From contig NMRA01000011.1 of the NCBI GenBank assembly GCA_002633005.1, forward strand, positions 2,050,361 through 2,112,060: a stretch of 61,700 bases of DNA, read 5' to 3'. Numbering within the stretch: the first letter of the stretch is position 1; every line of letters starts with the position of its first letter. Under the pieces are notes generated by a model that did not search any database, was not told the DNA's origin, and worked only from the letters and a program-made list of their open reading frames with translations. Positions 25,501 through 37,500 of this stretch are shown here, piece after piece. Source of the DNA: Phoronis australis (Eukaryota > Phoronida > Phoronidae). The position numbers and the translations under genes are program-made.

Positions 25501-28500
25501 TTAGGCTGAACATTCAGTGAGCAGAGATTTCTCAAAAATTATGCAATGACCCAATGTTAGAAATAATAGTATTGAATAAATCTTTGTTTCACTAATAACT
25601 TAAGGTACTTGTTTTTCAGTGTCCAACTTTTCAGTGAACTGAAGTCATAAACTCACGTCTTTTCCAGGAGATATAAGCAGTTTCAAGGAGCAGTGCTTTT
25701 GTAACTTTGAGTACCTGCTCGCCAAGGTCCACTCGTCATCTGTCTTTGACACGATTGTACACATTGAGTATGTTCTGGGTCATCACTTGGACCAGGACCT
25801 GGTCCTCGTGTTAGAGAGTATGAGAGCCTCAGAGGATATTCTTGTGGAAGACCCCCTGCAGCTGGCTTGTGAGCTCATTGGACGACTGCGAGAGACAAAA
25901 GGTATGGACTGAACGTTTTCTTTTTGTGGCTCCAAAACTTGAATATGCCTTGTGTTGTGTCAAAAATGTATCCATCACTCACAAAAAATACCCATCACTC
26001 ACAAAATGTACCGATCACTCAAAAAATGTACCCGTCACTCAAAATTCTCTTTACTTGCGAAATGTGCCCTTTCTTCACAAAATGTACCCATCACTCACAA
26101 AATGCATCCCTCATAAAATCTTCCCCTCACTCACAAAATGTACCCCTTACAAAATGTACACTCACAAAATGTACCCCAAAATATGTACCCATCACTAGCA
26201 AAATGTACGTCTCACTTGTAAATTGTACTCCTCACTCACAAAATGTACCTATATATCACTCACAAAATGCACCCCTTACAAATCGTTCCCTTCACTCACA
26301 AAGTGTACTCCTCACTTACAAAATGTACCCTCACTTAAAAAATGTACCACAGAATATGTACCCATCATTCACAAGATGTAACCCTCACTCACAGAGTATA
26401 TGCCTCATTCTCGAATTGTACTCCTCACTCACAAAATGTGCCCCTTACTAAAAAATGTACCCATCATTCACAAAATGTATGCCTCACTCACAAAATTTCC
26501 TCCTCTCGCACAATGTACCCATCATTCACAAAGTGTACTCCTCACTCACAAAATGTACCTTTCACGCACAAAATATATCCCTCACAAAATGTACCCATCT
26601 CACAAAGTGTACCCCTCGCTTTCAAAATGTACCCATCACTCACAGAGTGTACCCCTCACACAAAAGTTCCCTTCACTCAAAATGTACCCCTCTCAAAATA
26701 TGCCCCACAAAATGTGCCCCTCTCTTATAAAATTTACTCCACATTCACAAATGGTACTTCTCACTCACGAATTGTACATACTGATCACTCACAAAGTGTA
26801 CCCATGACCCACATAATGATCTCACTCACAAAATGTTCTACTCACAATATGTACTCCTCAACCCTCTCATAAAATGTTCCCCTCAATCACAGATTATATC
26901 CCTCCCTCACAAAATGTTCCACTCACTCACAAAATGTTCCACTCACCCACAAAATGTACCGATGACTCAAATTGTACCAATCACTCACAAAATATGCCCA
27001 TCACTGACAACCCGGGGTGAGAATTTTACACGTTTGACACTTGATAAACTTGTCCAGAGAAGTTCTGCACCATGTTACTACATCAGCATGACTAATCATG
27101 ACTAGTCATTACCCCTTATTTACAGCTGGGATTAACTGGAAAATCTAAAGGTGAAATTTTGGGTCATGAGAAAATTCTGCTGTCCTTCATATCAAATTTA
27201 CTGCTGCGCATCTGTTCCAACGCTTGAAAAATGGCAGCCATGTCAATTTATGGGGAATTTATGGCCATTAAAATTGAAAAAAAAATTGTTTTTCTATTAC
27301 ATTGCCGGTGTAATGTTGACTTGTTTATGTCATATGAATGAACTGCCTACTCAGTGTCTGTGGTACATTTCAGATTACTACTCCAGCCAGATTGAGTCAT
27401 TAGTCACACAATGTATGCATTGGTGCGATACATATTCCTTCCCCCTACTTGTACCTCTCACCTCATGGTTGACTCCCACCATGCCTGGTCTAGTCACATC
27501 GTGGACGTGTACAGATGTCATTGGTCCAGTTGCCGTCAGTCGTGACAACCAGACTGTTTTCTGTGTCATGAAAAACCACGAAATCCATATGTTTAATGTG
27601 CCAAGAAAAAAGCTTATGAAGAAATTCACTGGTAAGCTTTGTAACTGCTGGCTTAAAGTATTGTTTGAAATGTAGCAAATTCTGTGTCCAGGTGTTCTTG
27701 TTCAAATTCCCGCGGGAGGGAGCAACGAATATTTGGTGACTAATCTTATTATTTTTCTTGTTTCATATTGTCGTCACTTTGTCCGGATGTTCGCTCAATA
27801 TCTCAAAAACCTCTGGTCGGATTTTGTTGAAATTTGCTCAAGGTTCTGGGCTATCACTAGAACAGTGCATGCCACTTTTCAATCTTCCCTCCCCCTGGGG
27901 TCAGAGGGCATGGCTTTTCCTGTGTTCTTATGGGGGGAAGAGTGTTTCCGGATGATATATACTAGAGAACCGCGATTGACAGATTTCAAATGAATGAAAC
28001 TTAGCACAAGGTTGTGTGATGTTAATGCACCGCTAGGATTAAATTTTCCGGCATATTCAACATCTGCAGCACCTCCTAGTGGCTACTTTGTTCTCGATGT
28101 TAGGCTTTTCAAGTGTTGTTTTGGGAAGATCATTTTTCCAGATGATGTCTAAAGAACCGGTTGGCATATTTCAATTACACTTGACACAGAGATATATCAT
28201 GTGAATGCGTGGGCATCATTTGATTTTTGGGCAGATTCGACTACTCGAGTGCATCCAGCACCGTTTGATTTTTGTATGGACTTGACCACTGCAACACCTC
28301 CTAGTAACTATTTTGGGACGAGCTTTTCCAGATGGTATCTTTTGAACTGATGGATTTTAATGAAACATGACACAGAGGCAGTGATGTCAATGCTCATCAC
28401 AAATAATTTTTTGTGCAAATTTGACTGCTTCATCACCTCGTAGTGGCCATTTTGTTGTCAGAGGTAATTTTCATGTGTTGTTTGGGGGAACATCATTTCT

Positions 28501-31500
28501 TCACGGTGCCTACAAAACGGTTGACTCAGTTCAACGAAACTTGACACAGACGCCTGTGATGTCAGTGCACTGGACCCTTTGTTTTTGGGGTGGATTTGTC
28601 CATTGCAGCATCATGACAAGGAGTTTTTCAAATTTTGTTTGGGGAAGGTTTCTCGGTGGTATTTAGAGAATCGATTACTGGATTTCAATTCTAGAGAACT
28701 AATTGACAGATTTCAATGGAACTTGACTATGCCTTGTATGATGACAGTGTGGCAACACCACATGATTTTGGGGCTGATTCGACTACTGCAGCACTTGCTA
28801 GTGGCTCATATGTGATGCCCCTTGAGTGCATGCTAGTGCCCCATCGTTGCTCTGTTTAATTGGCACTTTCCTTTCTTTACCCTGATTCTGTTTTTTTTTT
28901 AAATTCATTATTATATTATTATAGGTCACACCAACTTGATTCACTGTATATTGCTAACTGAGGATAGCAGTCATCTATTGAGTGGGGCTGAGGACTGGAC
29001 AGTGCGACGGTTTGACTTGTCAACTGGCATCAACACAGAAACTATGAGGTTAGCACTTTTATGCACTCAACACATGTTTGGCTGCCGTCATCTCTGTCCA
29101 GGTTCCACATTAGGGCTTTCTTCGTTGACCTCAAGTTGTTTGGTCGGTAAGCAAACAAGTTGGCCAGTTGACCGGCCTAGCCAATATCGTACACTGTCAG
29201 CTGATTGACTTTGCTGTGGTGTGTTTGGTTTGAGAGCCTGATCTCCCTTTGTTCGATAGTTGCTCTAATCTCCGATTAGATGATATCTAGCCTGATGGAC
29301 TGTGCTATAAACTCCATGTACATAAACCAATTACAATTCTGAATTTCTCGTCAAATGCTGTTGGTGTTTATTTTTTGAATTACCAAAATCACCCATTACA
29401 ACCAAAGTTAAGACAACCTATTCTGTTCGATCGCATTACGAATACACTGAGTTTGACTGTGTTCATTACGCAGTCGATTATAGGATGCAACCATACTTTT
29501 CATCCATGATACAGCTAATACACAATTCCTTTGTTTGACCCAATACATTGCTTTTAGCCATATGCGACTTTAATAATTTGAAAGATATTTTGCCTCGTTA
29601 CTGGTTTTATTTAGTTTCGCGCATTACCATCATGCTAAGGTCATGTGGTTCCAATATGCTACGATTTTCGCTCCCAGTAAGACTGATCACCCCAGAACAA
29701 ACCTGCTTGTGAGCACCTTGACTCCTCAGAGTTTATAATGCTTGCTGGAGTCCACTCCCAACTGAAGCTAAGTCTTGTCATGGAACAGCTCCCAATGTGG
29801 ATAAAATAATTATTGACAAACCCAGAAATCATGACCTCGGTGGCATTTATTCATTAGTTGAAAACCTCAGTCTGTTACATGATGTGGATAGTAAATTCTG
29901 CAACCAACCTTGTCTGGTAAAGTCCTGGAGAACACCCTAATGTGGCCACTACCTAATTGCAGGATCTTCACGAATGTTGGGATTGAAAACAATTGATGGT
30001 GACTTTTAGACATATCCAGATGTTCCTGTGTCGCCTGTAAAGAATGTACTAGCAAAATTGTGATAACTGGCTATGACTAATAACTAATAGTTTCTGGGCA
30101 AATGTTTACCGTAATGAGGCAATTTCTTTTTACAAATGAGGCTTTCTCATTTAGCCTCACAATGTGTTGAAATAAGCACAATTAGCCATAAAAATGATTA
30201 GTGATAAGTGCTTGCCTTCCTCGAATTAATAAGCAATTAGTTTTTGCAAGGGCGCATTGCTACGCATTGTTTTGCAGAACTTCCATTGACAACTGACTTG
30301 AAGAACTTCAGAATCCTGGATCGAAATTCTGCAGAATTCCCACATATGTTGCAAATTCCCATTTATTATTATGTGCCTATATATACACATGTGTGTGCAT
30401 ATTGCCGTCACTTCTCTCTCTCTCTGTCTCTCTCTCTCTGTCTCTCTCTCTCTCTCCCTCCCTCTCTCCCNCCCTCCCTCTCCGTCTCCCTCGCCCCCTC
30501 TCTCTCAGTCCAGCTGCTCTTTGTTAATCTTGATGTAATGGAACTTTTGCCATCTGTAGAAGTTGTTGGAACTCAATATAGAAAGTCTCATTTGAAAAAA
30601 GATATTGCTTTCTGTTCAAGCTTACATCTGTTGGTGAAAATATGATCAATGCCTGCATGTGTATTCATTGTCTCTTCCTCATTGAATTGTTTGTTGACTT
30701 ACTTTGAAGTTGGCATGCTGTTTTTTGGTAGGGACCACGGTGATGGTGTTCTTTGTATGGTGTTGACCAAGGATGAGAGGTTGTTGATAACGGGGTCGAA
30801 GGACTACTCCTTTAAGGTTACCACTGTGAAGAGTATGACTGTACGACAGACAGTCACAGGACATTTGGGCCCTGTAACTGGCATTGCATTGAATTCATCC
30901 GACACCATCTTAGTAACAGGTTAGGCCCAATTGACAAACGGTGCATTTTTTGAAAAATGGCCTGACAATCGTATCAAGAAGCACCGGTATCACCGTGACA
31001 ACAATTAAGGCGTGTTCTGGGTGCTGTTGACACTTAGCACTGTTTTGCCGTCTCCAACTGTATTATGTTAATTTTTAAAGTTTTAAAGTCGCATGTATGT
31101 TTTTATGCACCCACATATAAATATGCCGTCATCTCTGACTGTCTGGCATCCGCAGCTGTATCTCCTAAACCCTTCGCAGGATCTTGATGAGATTTCGCAG
31201 ATGTGTTCCTGTGAAGCTGAAAACAAATGCCGACGGATCCAACCACCAGTGTGCTCTCTAGGGGCAATTTTAGTTTTTACGTTTACCTCCTGTATCTTCA
31301 AAGTTCCTCAACCTATTTTCATGAACATTAGGCATCTATTAATAAGGTGACGGTATCTCTAGGTTGCGGACGGATTCAAGGTATTTTGCGCCACTTAGTG
31401 ACCATTTTTACACTTTTCAAGTCAGTTTTTCGCGTCTGTCTCTCTGTCAACCAAACCACTTTAAGGATGATTGTAAAAATTATCATAATTATAATTATGT

Positions 31501-34500
31501 TCCTACTGTGAAGAAAGCAGCCAAAGGTAATTTTCCGACGACTTTGACTACTGTGGCACCTCCTAATGGCAGCTTTTTGACCCATAGCTGTATCTCTTAA
31601 ACCCACTGCAGGATCTTTATTAAATTTAGCAAGTGTATGAAGTTGATAACCTACATCAACGAAATTAATTCAGACAGATCTAACGAACAGTGTGTCCCCT
31701 AGTGGCAATTTGATTTTCTTCTATTTCCACTATTTGTCTGAAGTTCCTTGACGGATTTTTATGAAGTGCAGCAAATAGCTTTTTAAAGAAATGATGAGAT
31801 GCTCGTGTTTTCAGATGGATTCAAAGTATTTTTCGCCTTGTAGTGCCCATTTTTAATGTTTTCTAGTTTTGTTTTTGGCGTCCGCCCCTATATCAACCAA
31901 ACCACTTTAAGGATGATTGTGAAAATTCAATTGGCAGATATGTTAATGTGTTTAGAGGATGTCATGGTTGGCGATGATTTTCCGACAACTTAGACTACTG
32001 CACCTCCTAGTGGCAGTTTTGTTTTTTTGTGTCCATAGCTGTATCTCCTAAACCAATTGCATGCTTTTTGTATTTGTATGAAATTTTTTAGGTAGCTTTC
32101 TATTAAAGAAACAATGAGGCATTGATGTTTTGGGATGGTTTTGATGTATTTTGCGCCATCTAGTGGCCATTTTCAGGATACATTTAATCAGACCTAGAAG
32201 CACACTGTTTGTGGGTGCATTTTAATGTTCCGCGTCGCTCTTGTTAAAGATTTCTGAAGTCATTCTTGCAATTTTCCCTAATCCAGCATCACTTGTGGGT
32301 ATCTTATATCAATCGTCTAGGTTCAGCAGATGGTGCCATTCGTCTGTGGTATCTGGAAGATATGAGCCCTATGAATATCATTGAGGATCTACCAACACCG
32401 GTCATTTGCTTGGCAGTGTCCACTGACAACATATTTCTGGTGGCAGGTAAACGTTGACAGAAGCTGTACGTAAAATAGTTTCACATTCAACATTTTGTAA
32501 CTCAGAAATCAGACCCCCACTGTGCTACTTGACCAGCTGAAATTGAATTCCATGACATGCTGGGCACATTTTGAGTTAAATATTTTGAATGTGAGTTTCA
32601 GTTGTAATTTGGACATGGAATCATTTGCATATGTTTTCACTGACTGCTGATGGATATAGTGCAGTAAATTTTGTAGTTCCATCCAAATTTTAAAAACAAT
32701 GACCTAGACAACATTTTTATTGTCATCACATTTTTATTGTCCTCATTACATTTTCATAGTCATTTTATCATCATCATTACATTTTTATCGTCAACATTGC
32801 ATTTTTATTGTCATTGCATTTTTATTTTCAGCATTACATTTTTTGTCTTCATTACATTTTTATTTCCATCGTTACATTTTTATTGCCACCGTTACGTTTT
32901 TATTGTCATCATTACATTTTGCAATGCAGCGAGTTCTTACCAGGTCCTTGTCACATCAAGCTTTTTGTTGTGATATCCTAGCTTGTCATGTGATCTTGAT
33001 GAAACATTCTGGGACATGCCAGAGCTTGCAACCTTGGCTGAAAACGTGCCACAAATGTCGTACCATTTGCTGCGCTCTCTCTACCAATGTTGGTTGGTCT
33101 TCATGCATTTATATCCTGTTTTGGTTCTTGGTGTGACTGGGTCTTTTGGTATTAACTTGTTATTAAAATCATTGAGTGTCAATCTAAATTTGTGTGACAA
33201 AAAATTAGCACGTTAATTTTTTGTTGTCAGTAAGCCTTGCTGCTGAATATCAAAGAAGTTAAGTTTCTTTTACCATCACTTAATATTTACACTAACTACA
33301 TTGTATTTCCTGACCTGTTTACAACGTCTATCTTTTTGGCCAGGTTGTGAAGATGGTTGCCTCATGGTCAAATCTCTGACTACCGGCTCTGACGTCCATC
33401 AGCTACAGGGGCACCAAGGCAAGGTAAATTTCTGATGAAGAATAAGAAACAGTCATCAGGTCATGACAGCATGGTCATGTGGTACCCGTGGCATCTTCTG
33501 CCATCTGGTGGTGGATAGATTTACTTTGCTAGGATGAAGGGGACATGCACACTTAATGCCTTGTTAAAACTGTACTGTGTATTGTCTGTCCCCTGCGTCA
33601 CAAATGCTAACACGAAACAGAATGAAAAAACGCAGGTTTTCACACATCTTGGCAATTGTAGTTTTGAGTTTGTCTCTTGCATACTGCTTGAAGTACAATT
33701 TCAAGAAAACAGAATTTTGTCACAAATTAAGTCCCAACTAGTTGAATTTTAAATTGCCACTTTGTGTTTATTTGTAAAAAAGCAAACTGAAATGAAGAAA
33801 CAAGAGAATGAGTTGTCAGTTGTCTAATTGTCTTTTGTTACATATTTCTCTGCAGATCGTTGAGGTTGCCATAGCTACGGGCAGTCACCATGTTGTTGTT
33901 AGTAGTGATGATGGACAGGTATACCTGTACAATCTGCGTACATGTGAGCTGCTTTATGTGTACAGTCCTAACGACAGGCGCCTACCTGCCAGGATGGCCG
34001 TATCTACTAACAACGAGTTCGTCTTCTGCGTCTCTTGCGTTAGTAAAATTTCCACTTACTGTTTGCGCTAGATAATTCATTTTCATGTGAAGTCAAGTTT
34101 CCCAATAAATAGGTCGTAATATTTCAAGCACTTTGTTACATGGTGACCAGAAAATGTTTTGCGATGTATCCTAGCTAGTCTCAACAAATTTAGTCATTGC
34201 CAACGTACCATACCCATCCAGAATTTACATTCTAGGCTTGGAGTGGGTAAGTAGTCCCGATAGTGAACCGCATTTTCTCAGTCATACAACTGTCCCAGTT
34301 AGACCGTGTAACTAAACACATCTTAACAAAGATATTACTGTTGTGCCGAGAAGGTAATTGTTTCATTACCCACTTAGGGTTTTCATTAAGGTGGTTCAGA
34401 ATTTGCCCATGTTTGGCCATGATTGCCAAAAATGTCCACTCACAAACATGATGTCTGAGATATTGGTGAACTCTGTGGCCAAACCCAATTAATTCTGTGA

Positions 34501-37500
34501 AATGAAAGTATTGATTATCTGGTGTCCACAATAAAATACTACACAATAGAACGCCATCTGGTGTTACAGCAACAGTATTGAAGGGGTCACAGGGTCACCC
34601 CAGGTTGTGATTCTTACAGTCTAAAATCATTCAACTTTACTTTGAAAAAACCTCTCTAATTTATCTTAAGAATAAAATTCGAAGATTGATTCTTTATTAT
34701 TTAAACTGCAACCTGGTTATAGAGAATGCACGTTATTGAAGTATTATGTATCTGACAGAAGATATTAACTCAACATTTTTGGTGTCATGCTGGTCATCCT
34801 AGATGGTTAAACCCTCAATATCTTTAAAATTCATTACAAGTCATGTCATGCTTGGTTTTAAGAGCCTGATACTTGATTTTCTCAATTTAAAACCCCTTGA
34901 TATTAGCCTAGATGATTATGAGATGTTGAATTCAAGTAAACTCGAAGTCTTTTGAGAGGAAATGGTGCTAGTTTTCTGGACAGTGAAAGTCTTGTTCAAT
35001 TATTAACCAACTTTAAAACTGATCAATGCTTGAATTATGGTTTGTTAATGAATTGACCGGTGTATTCTTGTGACCATTTACCATGTAAATTGCTTTACAT
35101 GTAAGTGTCAAGTTCCAAAACAAATTGTGTCAAAAAATGGGAATTAATTTAAAGTTTAAAAATCTAAATACTGATCAAATTTCAAATAACAATACTGGTG
35201 CATTTTTGGCCATATTTTAAGAATTTGTACAATTTGTTTTCCAGAATCTGATCAGTGTGTGGAATGTGTGCAAGCGCTATTCAAACAAGATGCAAGATGA
35301 CGGCCATACAGCTGCCATCACGTCCATTGTATTATCAAGAGATGGAAAAACAGCTGTGTCAGGTCTTCTATTTTCTAGTCTTGTCACCAGGTGTCGGGGC
35401 TTTCGTAGACATTTATTGAATGTTCCCAGCTAGGGACGAGTGGAGTTCACTGAGTGCTTGCTTGGGAAGATTCGCCATGGCAAACTTAAACCATGAGTTT
35501 TCTCGTTTTCTTCTTTGGTTTGACTTTAAAATTAGTGGAAACTTCAAATTAAGTCACCAAAATCATTTAGATTCACTTGTGAACCCAATTCTCGCTTAAC
35601 ATATTGCGTTTCAATCTTAACTTGACTCGTCTGAGGAATTGTATTGATGTTAATGTTACATTAATTTCTGTTTCACATTTAATGTTTTATAATCTGCCAT
35701 TAGGTTCTGAGGACCACCTTGTCAAGTTGTGGAACTTGGATACAAGTAACCTGCTTGATAACTTGATGGGGAACGATGCTGTGGTCACGTGTGTTGGAAT
35801 TGCTCCTGACGAAGCATTTGTAGTGTCTGGTTTGAAGACCGGCAACGTCAAAATATGGAGTATAATCATGGGCACAGTCGTCACCAATTATCTGGTTTGT
35901 GTTGGTGCTACATTTTCGTTCAACAACTCATAGTTTCATTCAACCATTCCTTCTTATATTCCTCTTGCCCTTTCCGTTTGTCTCCTTATCGTCTCATTGG
36001 TTGTCTTATGACCCCTTTTATCGTCAAATCTCATCTGTCCCTGTCCATTAGAGAAAATTAGTGTTTATATAACATCTTGGTGTATTTGACTGTGTTACTC
36101 ATGTAGCGAGCTGGTGTACAATTTTCTATTTTCTGCTCAATTAATTTCTTTCAACTGATTTCAACTATTAAACTACAAGGAATTTCTTAAAATGCTTGTT
36201 ACAAATTAATGTTTCAATGTTCTGGAATCACATTAAAGAATTTTTGTCTTATCTGTGTCTCACTAGTTTCAGAGGCCACCATGCGATTATCATTCATATG
36301 AGGAAATGTTTGTCAAAATTCTTTGTCTTGATTTCATAGCAGGTTTCTGGCTTTTTTCAATATTCAATTTTTGACCTTTGTCTAAACTGTCAACCACTAA
36401 TTTCCAGGGTCATCATTCGGCCATCAGTCATGTGACAGTACTTAGTGACAGTCTACGTGTTGTTTCTGCCGAGAGGGATGGTGTCATTCACATCTGGATG
36501 GCTGATAGTGGAGACTTACTATTGTTGTGCAATGGACCGACGGAACTTATCGCAGTCTCTGGCAATGACTTGTGGGCGACTTCAGGTGCTGGCGATGAAA
36601 AGTAGGTGATACTGAAGAACAATAGTCAAATTTAATTGCAAAGTTGGTGATAATTTCGTTTTGATGAAGCATAACTGTACACTTAGTCGCACGTAGAAGA
36701 AAAAGAAGGGTGTCATATTATTTTTATGTGCTATTGACAAGTTTACAATAGGTCTTATGTTAAGTACAAACTAGAGATTTTTAATATAATCATGAAATCT
36801 AAGAGTCTTTCCCCATAAACTATTACCTGCTTCGCATATGCTTGACTGGTGATTGATTCTTAAGAGCCCAGGGTAGTAAGCAACTGTCATAGGGCAGGAG
36901 ATAGCAGCCCTGTAGGAACAAAGGAATGTCTAATATAACTCAGTAGGCCTGGACGAATATTAGTTGATGTTTTGTTAATTCCAGTTTGACCATTTGGAGG
37001 GTGGACACTGGGGATGCCAAGCAGAAGTTGACACATAGTGATGTTATTACCTGCGCGCAGTTCTCCACAGACTCACAGTATGTTATTACAGGATCGGCTG
37101 ACATGTCACTCAAAGTGTGGGAGACTGAAACGGGCAAGTTGACCCAGGTATACCAATTCACGTTTTGGTGTTTAAAGGGGGTGGACTTCCACACTGATGC
37201 ATGGCGGGCTTTCCTACATTCCTGAACTCAATGGCATTCTTCTCTTACACCACGATCCTCCCATTTCCTTATTACGCATATTTTGACCTTGCTCACGACC
37301 TCTTTTCACTTCCTGCAAACAAGTATCTATTCTCTCCGTAAATTTTCGAGGATTGGATCACTGCTCTGGTAATCAATGCTTAACCTGGAGTAAGTGGAGT
37401 TTGGCCAGTACAGTCACAAATAATAGTAATTAATAATTATATATATTCTGTCTGCTGGCAGCATTTAGTCATAGCTTTATAAAACAAATTAGCAGATTCT

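Larger units (their letters stand above)
23239..25667. other. Intron 6 with two repeat families
   Basis: 23340-23720 belongs to a repeat family marked by accagtcgattttt...aaggtcacagtg phrases, with a relative at 49325-49700. 24235-25322 is a TIR element. A poly-G tract with one N lies at 24611-24640. No exon. Confidence 0.55.

Noticed and set aside
25924-26872. Long overlapping + strand frames of 118-176 codons
   Set aside because: They are the translation of an 18-bp minisatellite in its successive frames; no unique protein sequence.
25962-27000. CRISPR-like array of short repeats
   Set aside because: Units are contiguous with no unique spacers, in a eukaryotic intron; it is a minisatellite.
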